Positions 13,097-26,347 of a stretch of DNA of 64,000 bases are shown piece after piece (positions within the stretch are counted from its first letter, which is position 1; each line of letters begins with the position of its first letter). The notes below the pieces were generated by a model. The model was not told the DNA's origin. It searched no databases and saw only the letters and a program-made list of their open reading frames with translations. Both the position numbers and the translations under genes were made by a program. The DNA comes from Atherinomorus stipes (Eukaryota > Chordata > Actinopteri > Atheriniformes > Atherinidae): assembly GCA_023101725.1 (NCBI GenBank), contig JALJCO010007085.1:1-64000 (forward strand), given 5' to 3'.

Positions 13097-13588
13097 AGGC
13101 CTGGGCTATACTTGCTGTGGGTGCAAACATTCACGCGCCTGCGTCATCTGTGCATATACTTGCTGCAGCACGTCGCGGCCAAAACACTCAGTACCGGAGG
13201 CCACCGCTAAAAGCAGTACACAGTACTTGGAGACTGAGAATGAGAAAAGGTCAATCTGGCGGTCAGATTATATTTTCTGGGGCATAGGTGAACGACCCAA
13301 GTGTATTTGGAAAGTGGACAATGTGGACAACTTCTTCAAGGAAGAAGTTACTTTTGCTGCTGCGAAAGAAAAAGAGGTCTCGTCGCCAGTGGAGGTGGTA
13401 TGTGCGGCCACTTAACCAAAGTCGCGGAGAAAGTTGAACGGGCACCTCTAGCGTTCAAGTCGATATTGCACCACACGGCACGTTACCTCGCGTCAACGCG
13501 AGCAACCTACTTGCCCTAGGTATGCTGGGAATGCGTGGGCACCATGATGCGGACGCGTCGCCAGCAGCAAGTATATTCCACCCCTAAA
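13097..13588. mobile_element. MITE with terminal inverted repeats
   Basis: The left end AGGCCTGGGCTATACTTGCT then GTGG is matched in inverse by the right end GGGGTGGAATATACTTGCTG then CTGG. The interior is GC- and CpG-rich compared with its surroundings (for example CACGCGCCTGCGTCATCTGT and GCGGACGCGTCGCCAGC). No transposase. The superfamily is uncertain; a PIF/Harbinger relative is one possibility. End positions are within a few bases. Confidence 0.65.
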
Positions 13589-14291
13589 TCAGCAAATCGG
13601 GACTTTGGTAGAGGATGTGCTTCCCAAATGCTCTGGTTCTGATGCATCTATATTTGGCAACCTTCTCTGTAGTGTATCTATATTTTCTCACTGATACTGA
13701 AGTGTCTGAGTCTTTGGGCGCAGTAATAAAATACAAATGAGTGAGTAAGAATGTGGATGTGGAGAAACTGCTTGAGACATTTTACTCCAACTGTAGTTAT
13801 ATGACGCACATCTATTCGTAAATGAGTCATTTCGGAGAGCAGCATCACTTTTAGTCCTTCGTGGAGAAATACTTTCCTTAGTTCTTGGAGCTTTGGTCAA
13901 ATCCAGGATCTGAGAGATGATATGTCTAAATGTCCACCTCAGTGTCCACCAGGAACTTAATATTCTGTGCCAAACATGGTGGTCCCATGTGTTTTAGAAG
14001 CGCTGTTAGAAGACATCAAGCGTCAAAGACGGGGATTGTCTCGGTCCCGTTGTACTGATTGGAAATTAAGCTCAGTTAATCCAAATGAAAAGACATCTTA
14101 TAAAAATGAACATCCAGGGACGGATTTTAAACAGATAAGAGTAAGTCTTTGCATAAGACTGAAAAACAGGAGTACAACAGTGGCCTGATGACTATCAGTC
14201 CCCAAGTTCTTCCTCAGACAAAGGGGCTGAAATATTTACCCAGCTGAAGACTGCCTCTCAATGAGGACAGTTAAAAGCAAATGACTGTGTT

Positions 14292-14310
14292 GGTGTGTGT
14301 GTGTGTGTGT
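14292..14310 (+). repeat. GT microsatellite
   Basis: About nine GT units. Confidence 0.9.
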
Positions 14311-17300
14311 ATCAGTATTTCACTGTATTTTTCACATATATAGCAGCTCAAGTCAAATGATATTTTTCCGCTTTTCATGGTATTCACATGGGACGTGTAA
14401 TTCCTTTTCAAAATGCCTCAAGGAGAAGTGGCATAGACGTTTTCCACTGATCAGAATGAACAGCTTTTCTCTGAAAAATGATTGCATCTCTACAGAGAAA
14501 ATTCAACTTCCAAGTATCTTATCCGCACTTTCAACTTAATACAGTATAACATCTTTCAGACAGAGTGCATAGCCAGTTTGCAAAACAACCTTATGGCAAA
14601 GTGGGCAACGTGGAGACAAGCAGTCGCTGCTGCCACCCTCACAGCAGGTAATGGGTTTTATACAGACTTCAACAAAGTCTGTCTTTCTCAAGTACTGAGC
14701 CCGGACACTACAGTACGTAGGTGATTTGATCCCGTCTAGTTCTGTGGTGAAACCTGCAGGCATTATCTGACAGCTTGGAGCGCTCCCTTCATATGATAAC
14801 ACATTAAAATCCTCCACATTGGCTTTCCTAACACAACGAGCAATGAAACTTAGCAGATGCTCGCAGATAATAGACAGGAAACAGTCATTTATTTGCCACT
14901 TTGTCAAGGAAAATAGCTAAAGATCCAACAACAGTGTCTAAACTTACTGAATTCAAATTTTTATGGCCTTCAGTAACAGTAATTAAAGTGCTATTGTTTT
15001 TGTTTTTTTGTTTTTTTTTGTTTTTCAAACAATAAATGCCAAGATAAAGGAGAGCAAAGAGGAATAAAGTGAATAAAAATGAATACAAATTTACTTCCTG
15101 TGGCCATCCAAACAACCACCAGTGACTTTTGTGGCATTTAAATAAGCTAGAAAACTTTAAATTGACACCAAACTTTAAACAAAGACATCCCTAATTTAAG
15201 AGGTTCAGTAAACTCCCACAGCTTGGTAATTCTGCAATCACACTTGTCGTGAAGGATGCCTCAAACTAGGGGCTGAAAAGTGATCTCTTAGTCATCGTGT
15301 CTCAATCTGTCATGACTGACTGCGGACTCTTCTCAAATCCTTTCCAGAGAAATTTATATCCAAGTGAAATGGACTGGCTGCAAGGCAATTACTGTCAAGA
15401 GGATCCTATTGCACCTCTTTGTCACTCTAATACTAGAAATTTGGTTTTCATTAGATGAATGTCAAATGGAATTAGGGCCTTCATTTATTTTGGGTGACAT
15501 CGCCCGGCCTCTGCAACTCTATCTCAGGCAACTTTCTTTTCCCATAGAGGCTGGTCTGCTCACCTGCTCTGGGCTGCCAAACAGCCAAGCTGAGGGCAGA
15601 AAAGCTTTCCTTGAGGTGCGTGAGCGAAGAAAACAAAAACACTCTGCATATAAAACAAGAGCTGGGAATAAAGAGAATGCAGAATACATATTAAAAGACT
15701 TAAAGTGCAGGAGTTGGCTCTTTGCTGTGCTCATCACAGTGGGAGGTGCAAGGATTTGCTGGAAAAAGTTGACAGGAGGTTACAGACAGGAGTCTGAGTT
15801 ACTTTATCCCCCTGGATAAAGTGTCTTCTTATCACAGCTGAGGAGTATGACCTGCAATGAAGTGTGTGTGCATGTTGCACTAAAAACCCTCAGAAATAGA
15901 AGTTCTTGTGAAAATTTGTCAAGTACATTATAAACAAGCGAATCATGGTGCTTAATTACAGCCTCTAATCCCTGTCAGGAGGTAATCCCTTCTGGACAAG
16001 GCCACAGTTCAGACTGAGACAGCAGGCTAGAAAAAAAAAAGAAAGATCAGCAAAGACAGCGACCAGCTCTCAAGGGCCAAACGAGCCAAAATAAGGGTCA
16101 AAAAGATATTCAGCTTCCAGCTGCAAAATTTGCATATCTATATTAATAAAGTGCAAACAAGTCAAATAAATCTGCATATACAATTTCATTTTGTGTATAT
16201 GTTAAAAACTGAGGTGAAATTTACGTTGATGTTTTGTTTAAATAGTGTTTGATGCAGTTTGTATGCTTTCATTATCTGCAAGGTGACCTTGGGTGAATTG
16301 AAAGGCGCCAGAAAATAACATTTATTATCATAATTTGCAATTCAAAAGCCAAAAAAATGGGGACAATGTAAAATGTAACTCAAAAACAGAATGTGTTGAT
16401 TTAAATTCTAATAAAACAGCATTTGATTGTATTAATTCAAGTATTGCGGCAGTAAAAACGGGTTCAGGTTTGACAAACTGAAAGCTTTAAAATCTATAAA
16501 CTGTGGTGCAACTTTAGGATAATGTTTCTCAAGGTAAAATTGCATCCCTGTGTGGATGGGATACAGGCAAAAATCAGTGTGTAATGCGCTGTCACACAGC
16601 TGAGCACAGTTTGCTGTGAAATCCACAAATTCAGGATAAAAGGTCTGATTATGCAAAGAAGAAACCATGTCAACATAATCCAAAAATACCAGTCTTCTCT
16701 GAGCCAGAGGTCATTTGCAATGGACTGAGGCAAAGTGGAAAGACTGACACCATCAAGGCTAAAATGCCTATAAAGGTTTTACAGCAACATATGCTCCTAT
16801 CTATGGCGTCTTTTCAGGAAAGGCTACATAATGTTAAATATAATTTAGTGCAAAAGCATGAAGATCATATTAAAAGAGTCTAGGTGCTGGATTCAGCTGC
16901 CTGGGATCCGTGTCTTTCACTAACTGGAATTATTTTGAGAATTTAAGAGACGAAAAGGAGACACAGGATTACTGAGCAGCTAGAATCCAAAATCCTGTGT
17001 GGTTGTGAAACGCAAAGGGAACACTATACTGGTAAACTTAACCCTTTCCCAACTTTTTGAAAATGTGTTACAATCATCAATTTCAAGATTGACAAAAATG
17101 TGCAAATATTTGAGATATCAAAGAACTGAATTCTGTTTTCTTTTGTGTTTTTCTCAGTTTCACCTTCTTTAGAACTGGGTTCTATGTACAGATACAAACA
17201 GCATCATCTCTTCCCGTTTCCACACTGTATCTGTGACCTCGATGTCACGAGCAGAGTCTGAATGAACAGTTGCAATGCAATCACAGTTAAATCAAAGGTT

Positions 17301-18242
17301 TCACCAAGGAGAAGGTGGATACGTTGCCCTCGTCCTCACGGCAGGTTCTGAAAGGAAAAGTCAATTTTCAAGATGGACGATGGCGCTGGCAGTTTGTGAC
17401 CCTTGAGGCTAAATTGTATTTGAAAATCTAAATATGCACAGATGCATTGAGACCACCATATGACCGAGTACCATGTGTAGCGAGTGTGTTCTTTATGTGA
17501 AGTAACACACAAGTGTGTGCTGCCTCTATCCAGCCAGAATAACAGAACAAGCTAAACGCATGCTTAGGGGCAGAAAATGAGACCTCGAGGTAAACAGACA
17601 ATATTCACATTTGTAATGACTAATGTGGCAGTTTGCTCTGCTGCAGTCCAGAACATACTAGTGTGTGCGTTTTCTCACTCATCTGTGTGGCCTTTAGTGT
17701 AAATTTCTGCAGGCATCCCCACTGCCAGAATACTGGTGCCAGCACAGAAATCATCTGACTTCTCCCACCTGTGTCAGTGCCAAGCTGGGAAAAGCCTGAG
17801 CCCATCTCCACCCAGAACTAAGTCTCCATGAGCAGACAGCCAGACACATGAACACACACACACCCCCACACACACAGTTTGTACTTCTTTTTCATTGTAC
17901 TTCTATGTTTGTAAGGACAGTCATTGCTGTAATGCATTCCCGATCCCCTTACTTTCACCCTAAACATCACAACTGTCAGCCTAAACTTAAACTTTGCCCC
18001 AATCCTAACAAAAACCTAATTCTAACCTTATGTCCAAAACCAAATCTTGACCCTCATAAAGGGCTCTTTCTCATTAAGGATAATCCACAATGTCCTGACT
18101 TTCCAAAAAAATGACCTCATTTTGTTGATTTTAAATGCAAAACAGTTATCACAATGTAGCAAGTACAGAAACACACACACACTCAGTCACAAACGCCAGT
18201 AAACTGTGGGACACTACAAGTAGCGGTTTGTGATGACGAGAG

Positions 18243-18280
18243 TTAAAGGGCATGAAATCACTTGATTTCATGCCCTTTAA
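18243..18280. repeat. perfect 18-bp inverted repeat with 2-bp spacer
   Basis: The arms TTAAAGGGCATGAAATCA (18243-18260) and TGATTTCATGCCCTTTAA (18263-18280) are exact reverse complements around CT. It could extrude as a cruciform or be a tiny remnant of a terminal-repeat element; the TTAA at both ends would suit a TTAA-target insertion (inference). Confidence 0.9.
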
Positions 18281-21200
18281 CAGCTGCTGAGGAAGTGATA
18301 AGGCAGATTAGATGGAACAAGAAATAAAAGATATGAGAAATTTGCTGAAACAAGTGAGAAAATTTATCTAAATGAAGGGACAGAAAAAAAAACCCTTAAC
18401 ACAGCTGATATGACTCTTAGTGAACCAGGGGTGGCTTCCAGTATAATCTAATACTCTCTTCACAGCATTGCCAGCAGCAACAGCTGTCACAGCTGAACTT
18501 TCTGGCAGCATCATTGTGGCCACAGATGGGTTGAAGGTATTCTGCGACGACGCGATCAGTGAACCTGCCCCGCAGGAGGGATATGAACATTTTACTACCA
18601 GACATTCTAATCATCAATATGTTTTACATTACAGATCATTCTTTTTTAAAACTGAACTTTATATTCAGGTAAAGATAACACAACTGCACACAAGCTTCCA
18701 AAGAATCAACATGAAATAATCTTAAGTTTGAAGCAAATGAACTAGAAATTAAAATGTCAAATTGAGATAACTGACGAGGTTTCAGAAAGGTAATCAAGAT
18801 TAGGGAGGCAGGGAGAGCACATAAACCAGGGGGATGGTCTTTCACATATTCCCTCTGGAACATCATGTTCAAACTGCTGCCACTCTCTACCTGAGACCAG
18901 ATGAGGAGAAAACTGGCTGCTGATCATTTGGGACTCTGAGTCATTACCCACACGTCGGCTTTGGAATCGAACAGTTGTGACGGCAAACCAGGGGAACAAA
19001 ACCACAAGGATTCAGCAGCTCAGTTGGCATGCGGTGTGCAATTAACTTTATAATATGTTTACAAATGAGGTCTACCCTGTCACAATCTCTGGAGTGTGTG
19101 AGTGAGTATTTGTATGCATGTGCAGGAGTGTCTGTCCTCTGCTTGAACACACATTTCCACAGTGGTTGGGATTCACCTACACCATTAAAGAAAAAGATTT
19201 ATAATCCGTATCTAAGAGAAATATGCAAAAAAGAAAATGTCTTATATAAATGATAATACCTTAACTCTGAACTGTGCCTGTGAGGAGTGTGTGAGAGCAT
19301 CATATTGTTAAACAAGAGCAAAAGCAGAGAGGAGACGGGGAAAAGGTACAGTGCAGTGTTACTGTGGAAAAAAAAGGGACATTTTTCCAACATCAACTCA
19401 TCTACTGAAATGAACTAAAATGGTTCTTTTCATCTTAAAAAGATGGGCAAAAAACTTTAGCCATTACATCAGAGAGACAGGACAGGTGCAGTTACAAAGC
19501 CCGACTGTGTCTTAATCTAGATCCGCCTCAAAATAGCTCATAATCAGACTGAAAGTGATGATTATGCTCATCTGAAACACATGTAATGCAGCCACGCGGT
19601 TAAAGTTTAGTAGCATTTTGTTTTTGTAAAGAATCACACAAGACGTCTCAGTGTATTACATGCCTCCCTGTTTACATCTAGTTTGTTTATCCATCAGACT
19701 TAATTTTATCACAGACTGCACATATTGTTGAAAGAAGGCTGCTGAGCACTAAACATGTCAGCTGCACCCTTTTAAGACATCTGAAAATGGCTCATAATTT
19801 ACCTAGAAAATGACCAAGCTGGAAATAGCCAGCATAGCAACCCGTGAGGCTAAAACACATGCAGCTAAATATGGTTGTTTTAAGTTTACTGTTTGGTGTG
19901 GTTTTGTGACTTGTATCTGTTTTCTTGGCCCTGACTTCGGGGTTTATTTGCCTGGTTTTGTGGCCTGGTAGGGTCTCCTCCTTATGCTTAGCTGTGGACA
20001 TTACAGGTCGGGAGCCAGCCAAGCAATTATCATGTTGCATTGTCAAATAAATGTTTTGCTCTCACAAAGGTCCTTTGAATGCTTTGTGCTCCCCTGCTGT
20101 GGAAAAGTGCCTACTGTATATAAATGCAAGGGTAATGATAGTCAGAACACTTTCTGTTATATTCTGATGTGATATACAGTGATGAGACGAGACTCGTGCT
20201 GATGGGTGCCAGAATAGCTCATCATTATGTCTCCCGTTATGGTGCATTATGACTGTAAACTCAGAACTGAATGCAGTCTGGATCAGTGATGGACGATGTT
20301 TAAAATGAAAAAATACTGTAGTAGATGCTGAACTGGAATTTGGTCTCTGTTGTCAACAGTGAAATTATATTTAATAAACTGAAAATAGTACGGCACAATT
20401 CTTTAAGGAAACCAAACATTTCATGGTAAAAAAAAAAAAAAAAAGGAAACATTCATATGCACCACTGAGATTTTTTTTTTTTTTTTTCAAGGGGGGTGGT
20501 ATTCATGAGAAAAGAATATAATTCTAAGAACTGCATAGGGACATTTCTTTTTTATAAAACAGAGGAACTGGTGGCAATTAGGAAACAGCACATCGAATGC
20601 CAGGCAGGACGTATCTACAGCACAGTATGCCGTGCAGCAGATCACGAGTCCCCAAGTGCAGAGGGAAGCTATAGGGACATTTTTCTAAAGAGAAAGTGGA
20701 ATTACATGAAGATAAAAACATAAAGCAGCCTTTCATTTGTATGTTTCAATAAAGTCATACTCCTAAATCATGCTGTCTGGTTGGCCACAGCCACATTCCT
20801 CTGAATACTGTAGCTCCCAACACCCAGTAGTCGATATGGTATATACTTCCCATTTTCAAACAGGAAATATAAAATCAAAGCATCTGTTCTACCTCAGTGA
20901 TTCACAACAGAGAAGAATCGCAATTTTGTTCAATGCTGAGCCATACTCACACTTGCTTACTGTAAGTTGAGTGGACAAACCTTTTGAGTACTTCTGAAAG
21001 CTGTGCAGTCCAGGAATGAAAAAGGACCTCAAAACAAAATCTTTCTCACTTCATGTCTGGGGAGCTTCACAGCTAACTGACCCACTGTAACTAACCACAA
21101 AGCCATTGACTGAAAAATCAATCATCTATGATTTAGACATCTGCAGTAAAAGCTGAAAGGATATAGATCAGCCTGCACCGGTCCACCATATGTCTGCAGC

Positions 21201-21295
21201 TATTAAGGATCAACAAGCCGGCAACCGGAGAAAACTGCTGATATTATTTATATTTCAGATAGAAAGACCACTGGTTTATAGAAATGAAGAAATGT

Positions 21296-21846
21296 GCCGC
21301 ATTTTCTGGACTATAAGTCGCTCCTGAGTATAAGTCGCATCAGTCAAAAAATGCATCATGAACAGGAAAAAAACATGTATAAGTCGCACTGGACTATAAG
21401 CTGTATTTATTTATGTAAAATAGGGTGATTTTTGGATTTTTCATATCCCACTTGTTACTGCTCAAACTTACCTAATCAGTCCAATTCCAAAGTTAATGCC
21501 TGTAAATGATCATAAACCATAACTAAGAAGGATAAACATGTTTTTTGAGGATTTGTTACACGGTACAGGCAGTATAGACATAGACAAAACAAACTCATCT
21601 CACTGAGATGAGGCTATTTTGGGATTTTTGCCCTTGGAGCAGAAAATAGTCATCACAAGCTTAGAGCGCCTTCTTTTGACATTAGATGGTAATATTTACT
21701 CCTTGGCTCATTTCAGTCAAAATGTATTGAGACTTAAAAATATGTTAAATTGTATATATTTTGATACATAAGTTGCTCTGGACTGTAAGTCGCACAAGCC
21801 ACCAAACTATGAAAGAAAGTGGGACTTATAACCTGTAAAATACGGA
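21296..21846. mobile_element. MITE of the ACTATAAGTCGC type
   Basis: The left end CCGCATTTTCTGGACTATAA then GTCGC and the inverted right end CCGTATTTTACAGGTTATAA form imperfect terminal repeats. The internal motif TATAAGTCGCA is repeated several times in the first 120 bp (near 21314, 21338 and 21379) and again as TGTAAGTCGCA near 21785. Such repeats are widespread in vertebrates and usually assigned to hAT-type non-autonomous elements (recalled). No clear target duplication was seen. Confidence 0.7.
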
Positions 21847-22863
21847 AGTTAAAAATCTTTCAGGACTTTCCCACAGAGAAAAGACAGCATCTTTTTTTTT
21901 TCTCCCCAGAGCTGGTTAATTATTGTGCGTCACCATTTGTGTCATTCAATACAAATAATCTATTAATGCATTAGTAATTGTGATCTCTTTATCTTTTTAA
22001 ACACCAAAAGCAAAATTTATATTCGTCTAAAATAAAAGATGACAAAACATCTCTGTTAAAACTGATAACATTTATAAATAAACTAACAAAAAAACCTTTT
22101 AATTCTTGGTATTTAGAGCACAATGACTTCAATGTAGCTGCAGTGAGACAGTCAGTGATGCTGCAAACATAATTGGACTCAAGGGATGAAGTTATTTTGT
22201 TTCTTACAAACTTTAAACCAATAAAAACAAACCCAAAATATCAACAGCCTTCAAATTCCCCATTGCAGACTGAAGCCAGATTAAAGTCCATCTATGGTTT
22301 ATTCGATAAGAGGGCAAAAGTGCTGTCGGATAGAGAAAAAAATGAAAGGCAGAAGTGAGAGAGGACACTTGTATCATGAAGTTGCCAGGGAGACGGACAA
22401 CAGAAAGACTACCAGATGAAAAAGTTGGACTGCGCCACACTAATTGTCACTATGTAGCATTAAAGATGGGAGGGGTGATGGAGAGCCGTAATGGAACACC
22501 CTGGTCTGCCCACATAGAGGGAGATGTACGTGTGCTTGAGTGCATGTGCGGGAGAAGGTGACCACTGGCCAGATAATGACGACCCATAATGCATTTTGTG
22601 GCGACACCGGCTGCAGGCTCTTTCAACAATAGGACCGTACATACAGAATTGTTCAGATGAATAAAGTGGACAGACAAGAACTAAAGGGAGAGGCATAAAG
22701 AGAAAAGAGGCTCGTGAGGGTGGGAAATATATGGCGAGAGCATGTTTGTGTCAGACAGGTGATGGGGTAACAAGGACTGGTGAGAGGGGAAAAAAGAGAA
22801 AGACAATGAACAGAAGAAAGGAGATGAGGCAGATAGTAGAGGAAGAGACAGTTGCAGTCTTAC

Positions 22864-22944
22864 CATGTCAATGAGGCTCTCCTGGATCCGGTTCAGAGTT
22901 GTTCTCAGTCTGCTGCTGATAAGGCCCAGACCTGATGACTCATA
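22864..22944 (-). CDS. vps50: vps50 exon m (3'-most recognised)
   Basis: This 81-bp phase 0-0 exon reads YESSGLGLISSRLRTTLNR then IQESLIDM. The acceptor is attctacag and the donor is gtaaga. SSRLRTTLNRIQESLID is strongly conserved and marks the start of the C-terminal conserved domain. The next expected block in vertebrate VPS50 (a PSPHLSHLVVLT-type sequence) was looked for on the minus strand in the remaining 22.8 kb and not recognised. Local residues 444-470. Confidence 0.96.
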
Positions 22945-23285
22945 CTGTAGAATATACACAGATACACACAGTGAGTGTCGATGCGCCACACTTGCAGCCC
23001 ACACACACATACGCAGCAAGATCTGCTTTCTTCTCACGTAGTTTAGGACAAGAGAGTCGTTGCTTTCTGCGGAATCTTACCCTAAAGGGGGAGGAGGAAC
23101 TGGGAACAACAGGCATCAAAAATCAACAATCACAGAGATGACAGCCCAGAAAATGGAGCGGTACGAAGAGGGCAACAGCACAGCAACCTTGGCGTCTAAA
23201 TGCATCTAACATCCCTTTCACATGTGCATGATGTCACTTAAGAAAGCAAATCACGCACATCTGAGGAGCTTTAAAATGCCCACAG

Positions 23286-23305
23286 CACACACACACACAC
23301 ACACA
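23286..23305 (+). repeat. CA microsatellite
   Basis: About ten CA units in the intron between vps50 exons l and m. Confidence 0.9.
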
Positions 23306-25137
23306 TTGGCAAGTGTTCTGGACATTAAGGCAGCCCAGCTCTATATTAGTCAAATCACTTTGGGGTATACGCTTACCAAGCAGGGTGGGCCCACCACCCG
23401 AGCAGTGACCGCCTCTCGGCCACCGTGGGTGGGCAAAGATGGGCTTGGGACAGGCTATGGATGGAGAATGGGCAGCAGAAAGGAAAACAAAAGAAGAAAA
23501 AACAAGAAGCAGAAGCTCAAACTTTAAAAGCAAGACTGTGAAGACAGTTCCACAAAACTGAAAAAAGACACGAGGAAACAAAGAGTAAGAGTAATGGAAG
23601 CAATTAATCATACACGTCTAGACTCACATCTAAATAGTTTTTAATTTAAGACTAACAAACTCTGTCCTAATTATACAGAAACTGCCGTTTAGCCAGGTGA
23701 GGTAAGGAAATATTCAATTACTGCTAAACAGTAGACCATCCTGTATATACAATAAAATATATCACATTGTTTTCCTTTAGAAATTATAGAGGCCAGGATT
23801 TCCAGGACTTTTTTTTTTTTACCCAAATCAAATTCCAAATATCTCAACTTCTATCGCTTAAAGATAGAATGAGGATACTGAGCTTTATTCTAGGTCGCAG
23901 GTGACTGTCATTATGAACACTGCCCACACACACGTGTTAAATAACATCCAGCGCAAAGCACTTTCTGTGAGAGTTACGAGTTATGAGTGAAAAATAACAT
24001 CTTCTTGGATTATTGCTCGTTTTTCAGAGAAGCCATCCATCTCTCCGGGTGTCAGGCACTTTTCTGAGGTGCTCTCTCTTCCTCTGTTTAGTTTTCCTGC
24101 CTCAGTGTTTTGGTAAGCAGCCTTTCACCTCCCCCGATTCCTGCCACCATATTTCAGAGCGCAGTTCCCTCCATCTCTCACTTCACAACTCTCACAACTC
24201 GCCTTCTGTTCTATATCCTTCTCCTGTCAGAGCAGAAAGGTGAGTGAAGCATCCAAGTTATTCTTATGGGGTTCAGCTTTCCAGTTTGAAATATTAATCA
24301 CTTTTCCCCAAAAAACGTGTTAGTCAATCTGCTTTCCTGAGCCCCCGTAGCTGGAAGTCAAGTTATTAATGGCGATGGAGAATTTGTGAGTAAGGTGAAT
24401 GATGCATCTTAAGCATATACTGTATGTAACACTGTCAACATTATGCCAATACATGCAGATAATTGCTGCATTTCCTCTTTTACATATTGATGCTCAGCTT
24501 TTACTCCTTGAGCGGAGAAGTCAAGCAGCCCCATCTTGATTCCAGCGGCATACAGAGAGCAGAGTCCAGGTCAAAACGCCGGCATATGAGCGGAGGAATT
24601 TCCTGAAGCTTTTTAAAGATTCATGGGGACATTAGCATTTGACTGTCTGTGCCTCTTTGAGCGAGACCCATTAATGAAATGGGTGGGTTTATGAAATCAG
24701 ACTTTTGAGGATTCACGCGCGACGGTTAGAAAGTGAGAGTTAGACAGAGATGTCCAGCACATGTAGAGATGGAGGGTGGCACAGGAAACATACAGGTAAG
24801 AGTAAAAACAAAAAAAACAGTGTTGTGAAAGTCAAGACATGTGGAAGGAGCCCTGTACTGTATACGGCCCCTGTGTGGTCAGATAGACACAAAAAAAACA
24901 TCTGCTTCTGACAAGTTAACATTTCTCAACCTTTCCTCACACATAAACATGCCAATAATCTGAACTAAAGAGGCCCCCAAGGAGCATTTTACTCAATATT
25001 TTCTATCTCCATGGGACAGAGTCATTTCCCTGCCATCATTACCTCTTTCCTGAGGACAATAATGACACAAATGCTGTTTTTCTTTCCTTGTGATCCACAG
25101 TATAAATGGCATGATAGCTTTAATATTGAGCGTGTTT

Positions 25138-25151
25138 GGGGGGGGGGGGGG
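25138..25151 (+). repeat. G14 tract
   Basis: Uninterrupted run of 14 G. Confidence 0.95.
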
Positions 25152-26339
25152 CTTGCAGTTGCAATGCATCCCTCAGCTCGAGATTTTTTTAAAAATGTGA
25201 CAGACAGCAATGAGAAAATATGGAAGCAGTTGTTGTTCCATGTCTCACCTTATATCATCTAATAAACAGAGATATCCATCTCGAAACATAATGAATGCAA
25301 TTTTCTTCGTGCAGCAGAGGTAATATACAGAAGTTAGAAGTTATAGACTACCTCTGGGAGGTAAAAAATAATGAAAGTAAAACAAAACATTTACACAGCA
25401 ACCCCATAAATAGAAGCTTCACAGTGAAAAAAAAAAAAACCTCAAAATTACTTGTGGGCTATAAGTGACCAAAACTTGTATCTGTTTCTTTAGCAGAACA
25501 ATTAGAAACCACATACAGTGACAAAATATGATGCACATCATGACACTGGCCAGCTAATGTTGCCCTACTGCTCCTTTCTGCTTTTTAAAGAGCATTTACT
25601 TTTCTTTATCAAGCCTGAATGACAGACCTGGCACATGAGGGTGCACTGTTTGTACCTTAAATCTCTTGACCACCAAGACTCTCGGCATCAAAGTGTTCTG
25701 ACCCTGTAGCCTATCAGTGACTTTATCACATGGGCACCTCAAATCCGCTTTCAGAGTAGCAAAGCGTAAGATGTTAAATGTCATATTCAGGGTTGAATGT
25801 AAAAGCAGGTGTCACTCATTGAGAGGAAAGAGAGCACAGTTGCATCTGTCAGGTGTGTATCACAAAAAAGCACAAAAAATGTGATTGATTTCAAAAGCTA
25901 AAAACAACAGATTTATTGTCCAAAATGAGGACAGCAACAGTCAGGGGCCTAATAGTGGCTTCACTAATGACAGCCGTTATCATCACGGTTTTATTAGCTG
26001 CAATAGAAAGTTTCCTCTGTGTTTCAGCCAGTTAAATTCCCAGTTGCCTGTGAGAGCTTCAAAATACTAAAAAAAAAAAAAAAAAAAACTTAATACGCTG
26101 TGTCTTGGATCAGGGCTCAGGGAGGACCATACTATTTTTTCTCTGGATAAAACATCCTTATATAAGCCAGCTGGTAAGCTTTGATCATTATGTTGCTGGC
26201 AGATCCACTTCTGTCACCTTAATCATCTTTTAGTGAATTCCTTTGAGTTTTCAAAATTCTTCCACACTTTAGAGGTCATGACTCCATCAATAAACCCACG
26301 TTTACTACGATAAAAAAGGAAAACAAAAATAGACAGAGG

Positions 26340-26347
26340 GGTGTAGT
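26340..26347. repeat. 8-bp target site duplication, left copy
   Basis: GGTGTAGT directly precedes the terminal repeat of the hAT-type element and is repeated exactly at 27731-27738. Confidence 0.85.

Larger units (their letters stand above)
1..22863 (-). other. region 3' of last recognised vps50 exon (presumed long intron)
   Basis: No exon of the VPS50 C-terminal domain, no other protein family except transposase remains, and no RNA gene was recognised on either strand. The segment holds a Tc1 remnant with a MITE, at least three other MITE-like elements, a diverged duplicated segment, simple repeats and long mononucleotide tracts, described separately. The rest is AT-rich sequence without recognised content. 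It is called intron because the coding exons so far stop in mid-protein with a good donor at 22863. Confidence 0.6.

Noticed and set aside
15364..15819. 151-codon plus-strand open frame
   Set aside because: No recognised domain, no splice context, and residue use looks like translated non-coding DNA; expected by chance in a window of this size.
18417..18617. Cys-rich minus-strand open frame (CDSCCCWQCC)
   Set aside because: The cysteines come from a CAG/CTG-rich stretch; no zinc-finger spacing or family match.
24013..24243. Plus-strand open frame with a signal-peptide-like start and a following GTGAGT
   Set aside because: A hydrophobic leader and a donor-like sequence are easy chance matches; no homolog or acceptor-matched partner exon was recognised and it is antisense to vps50.
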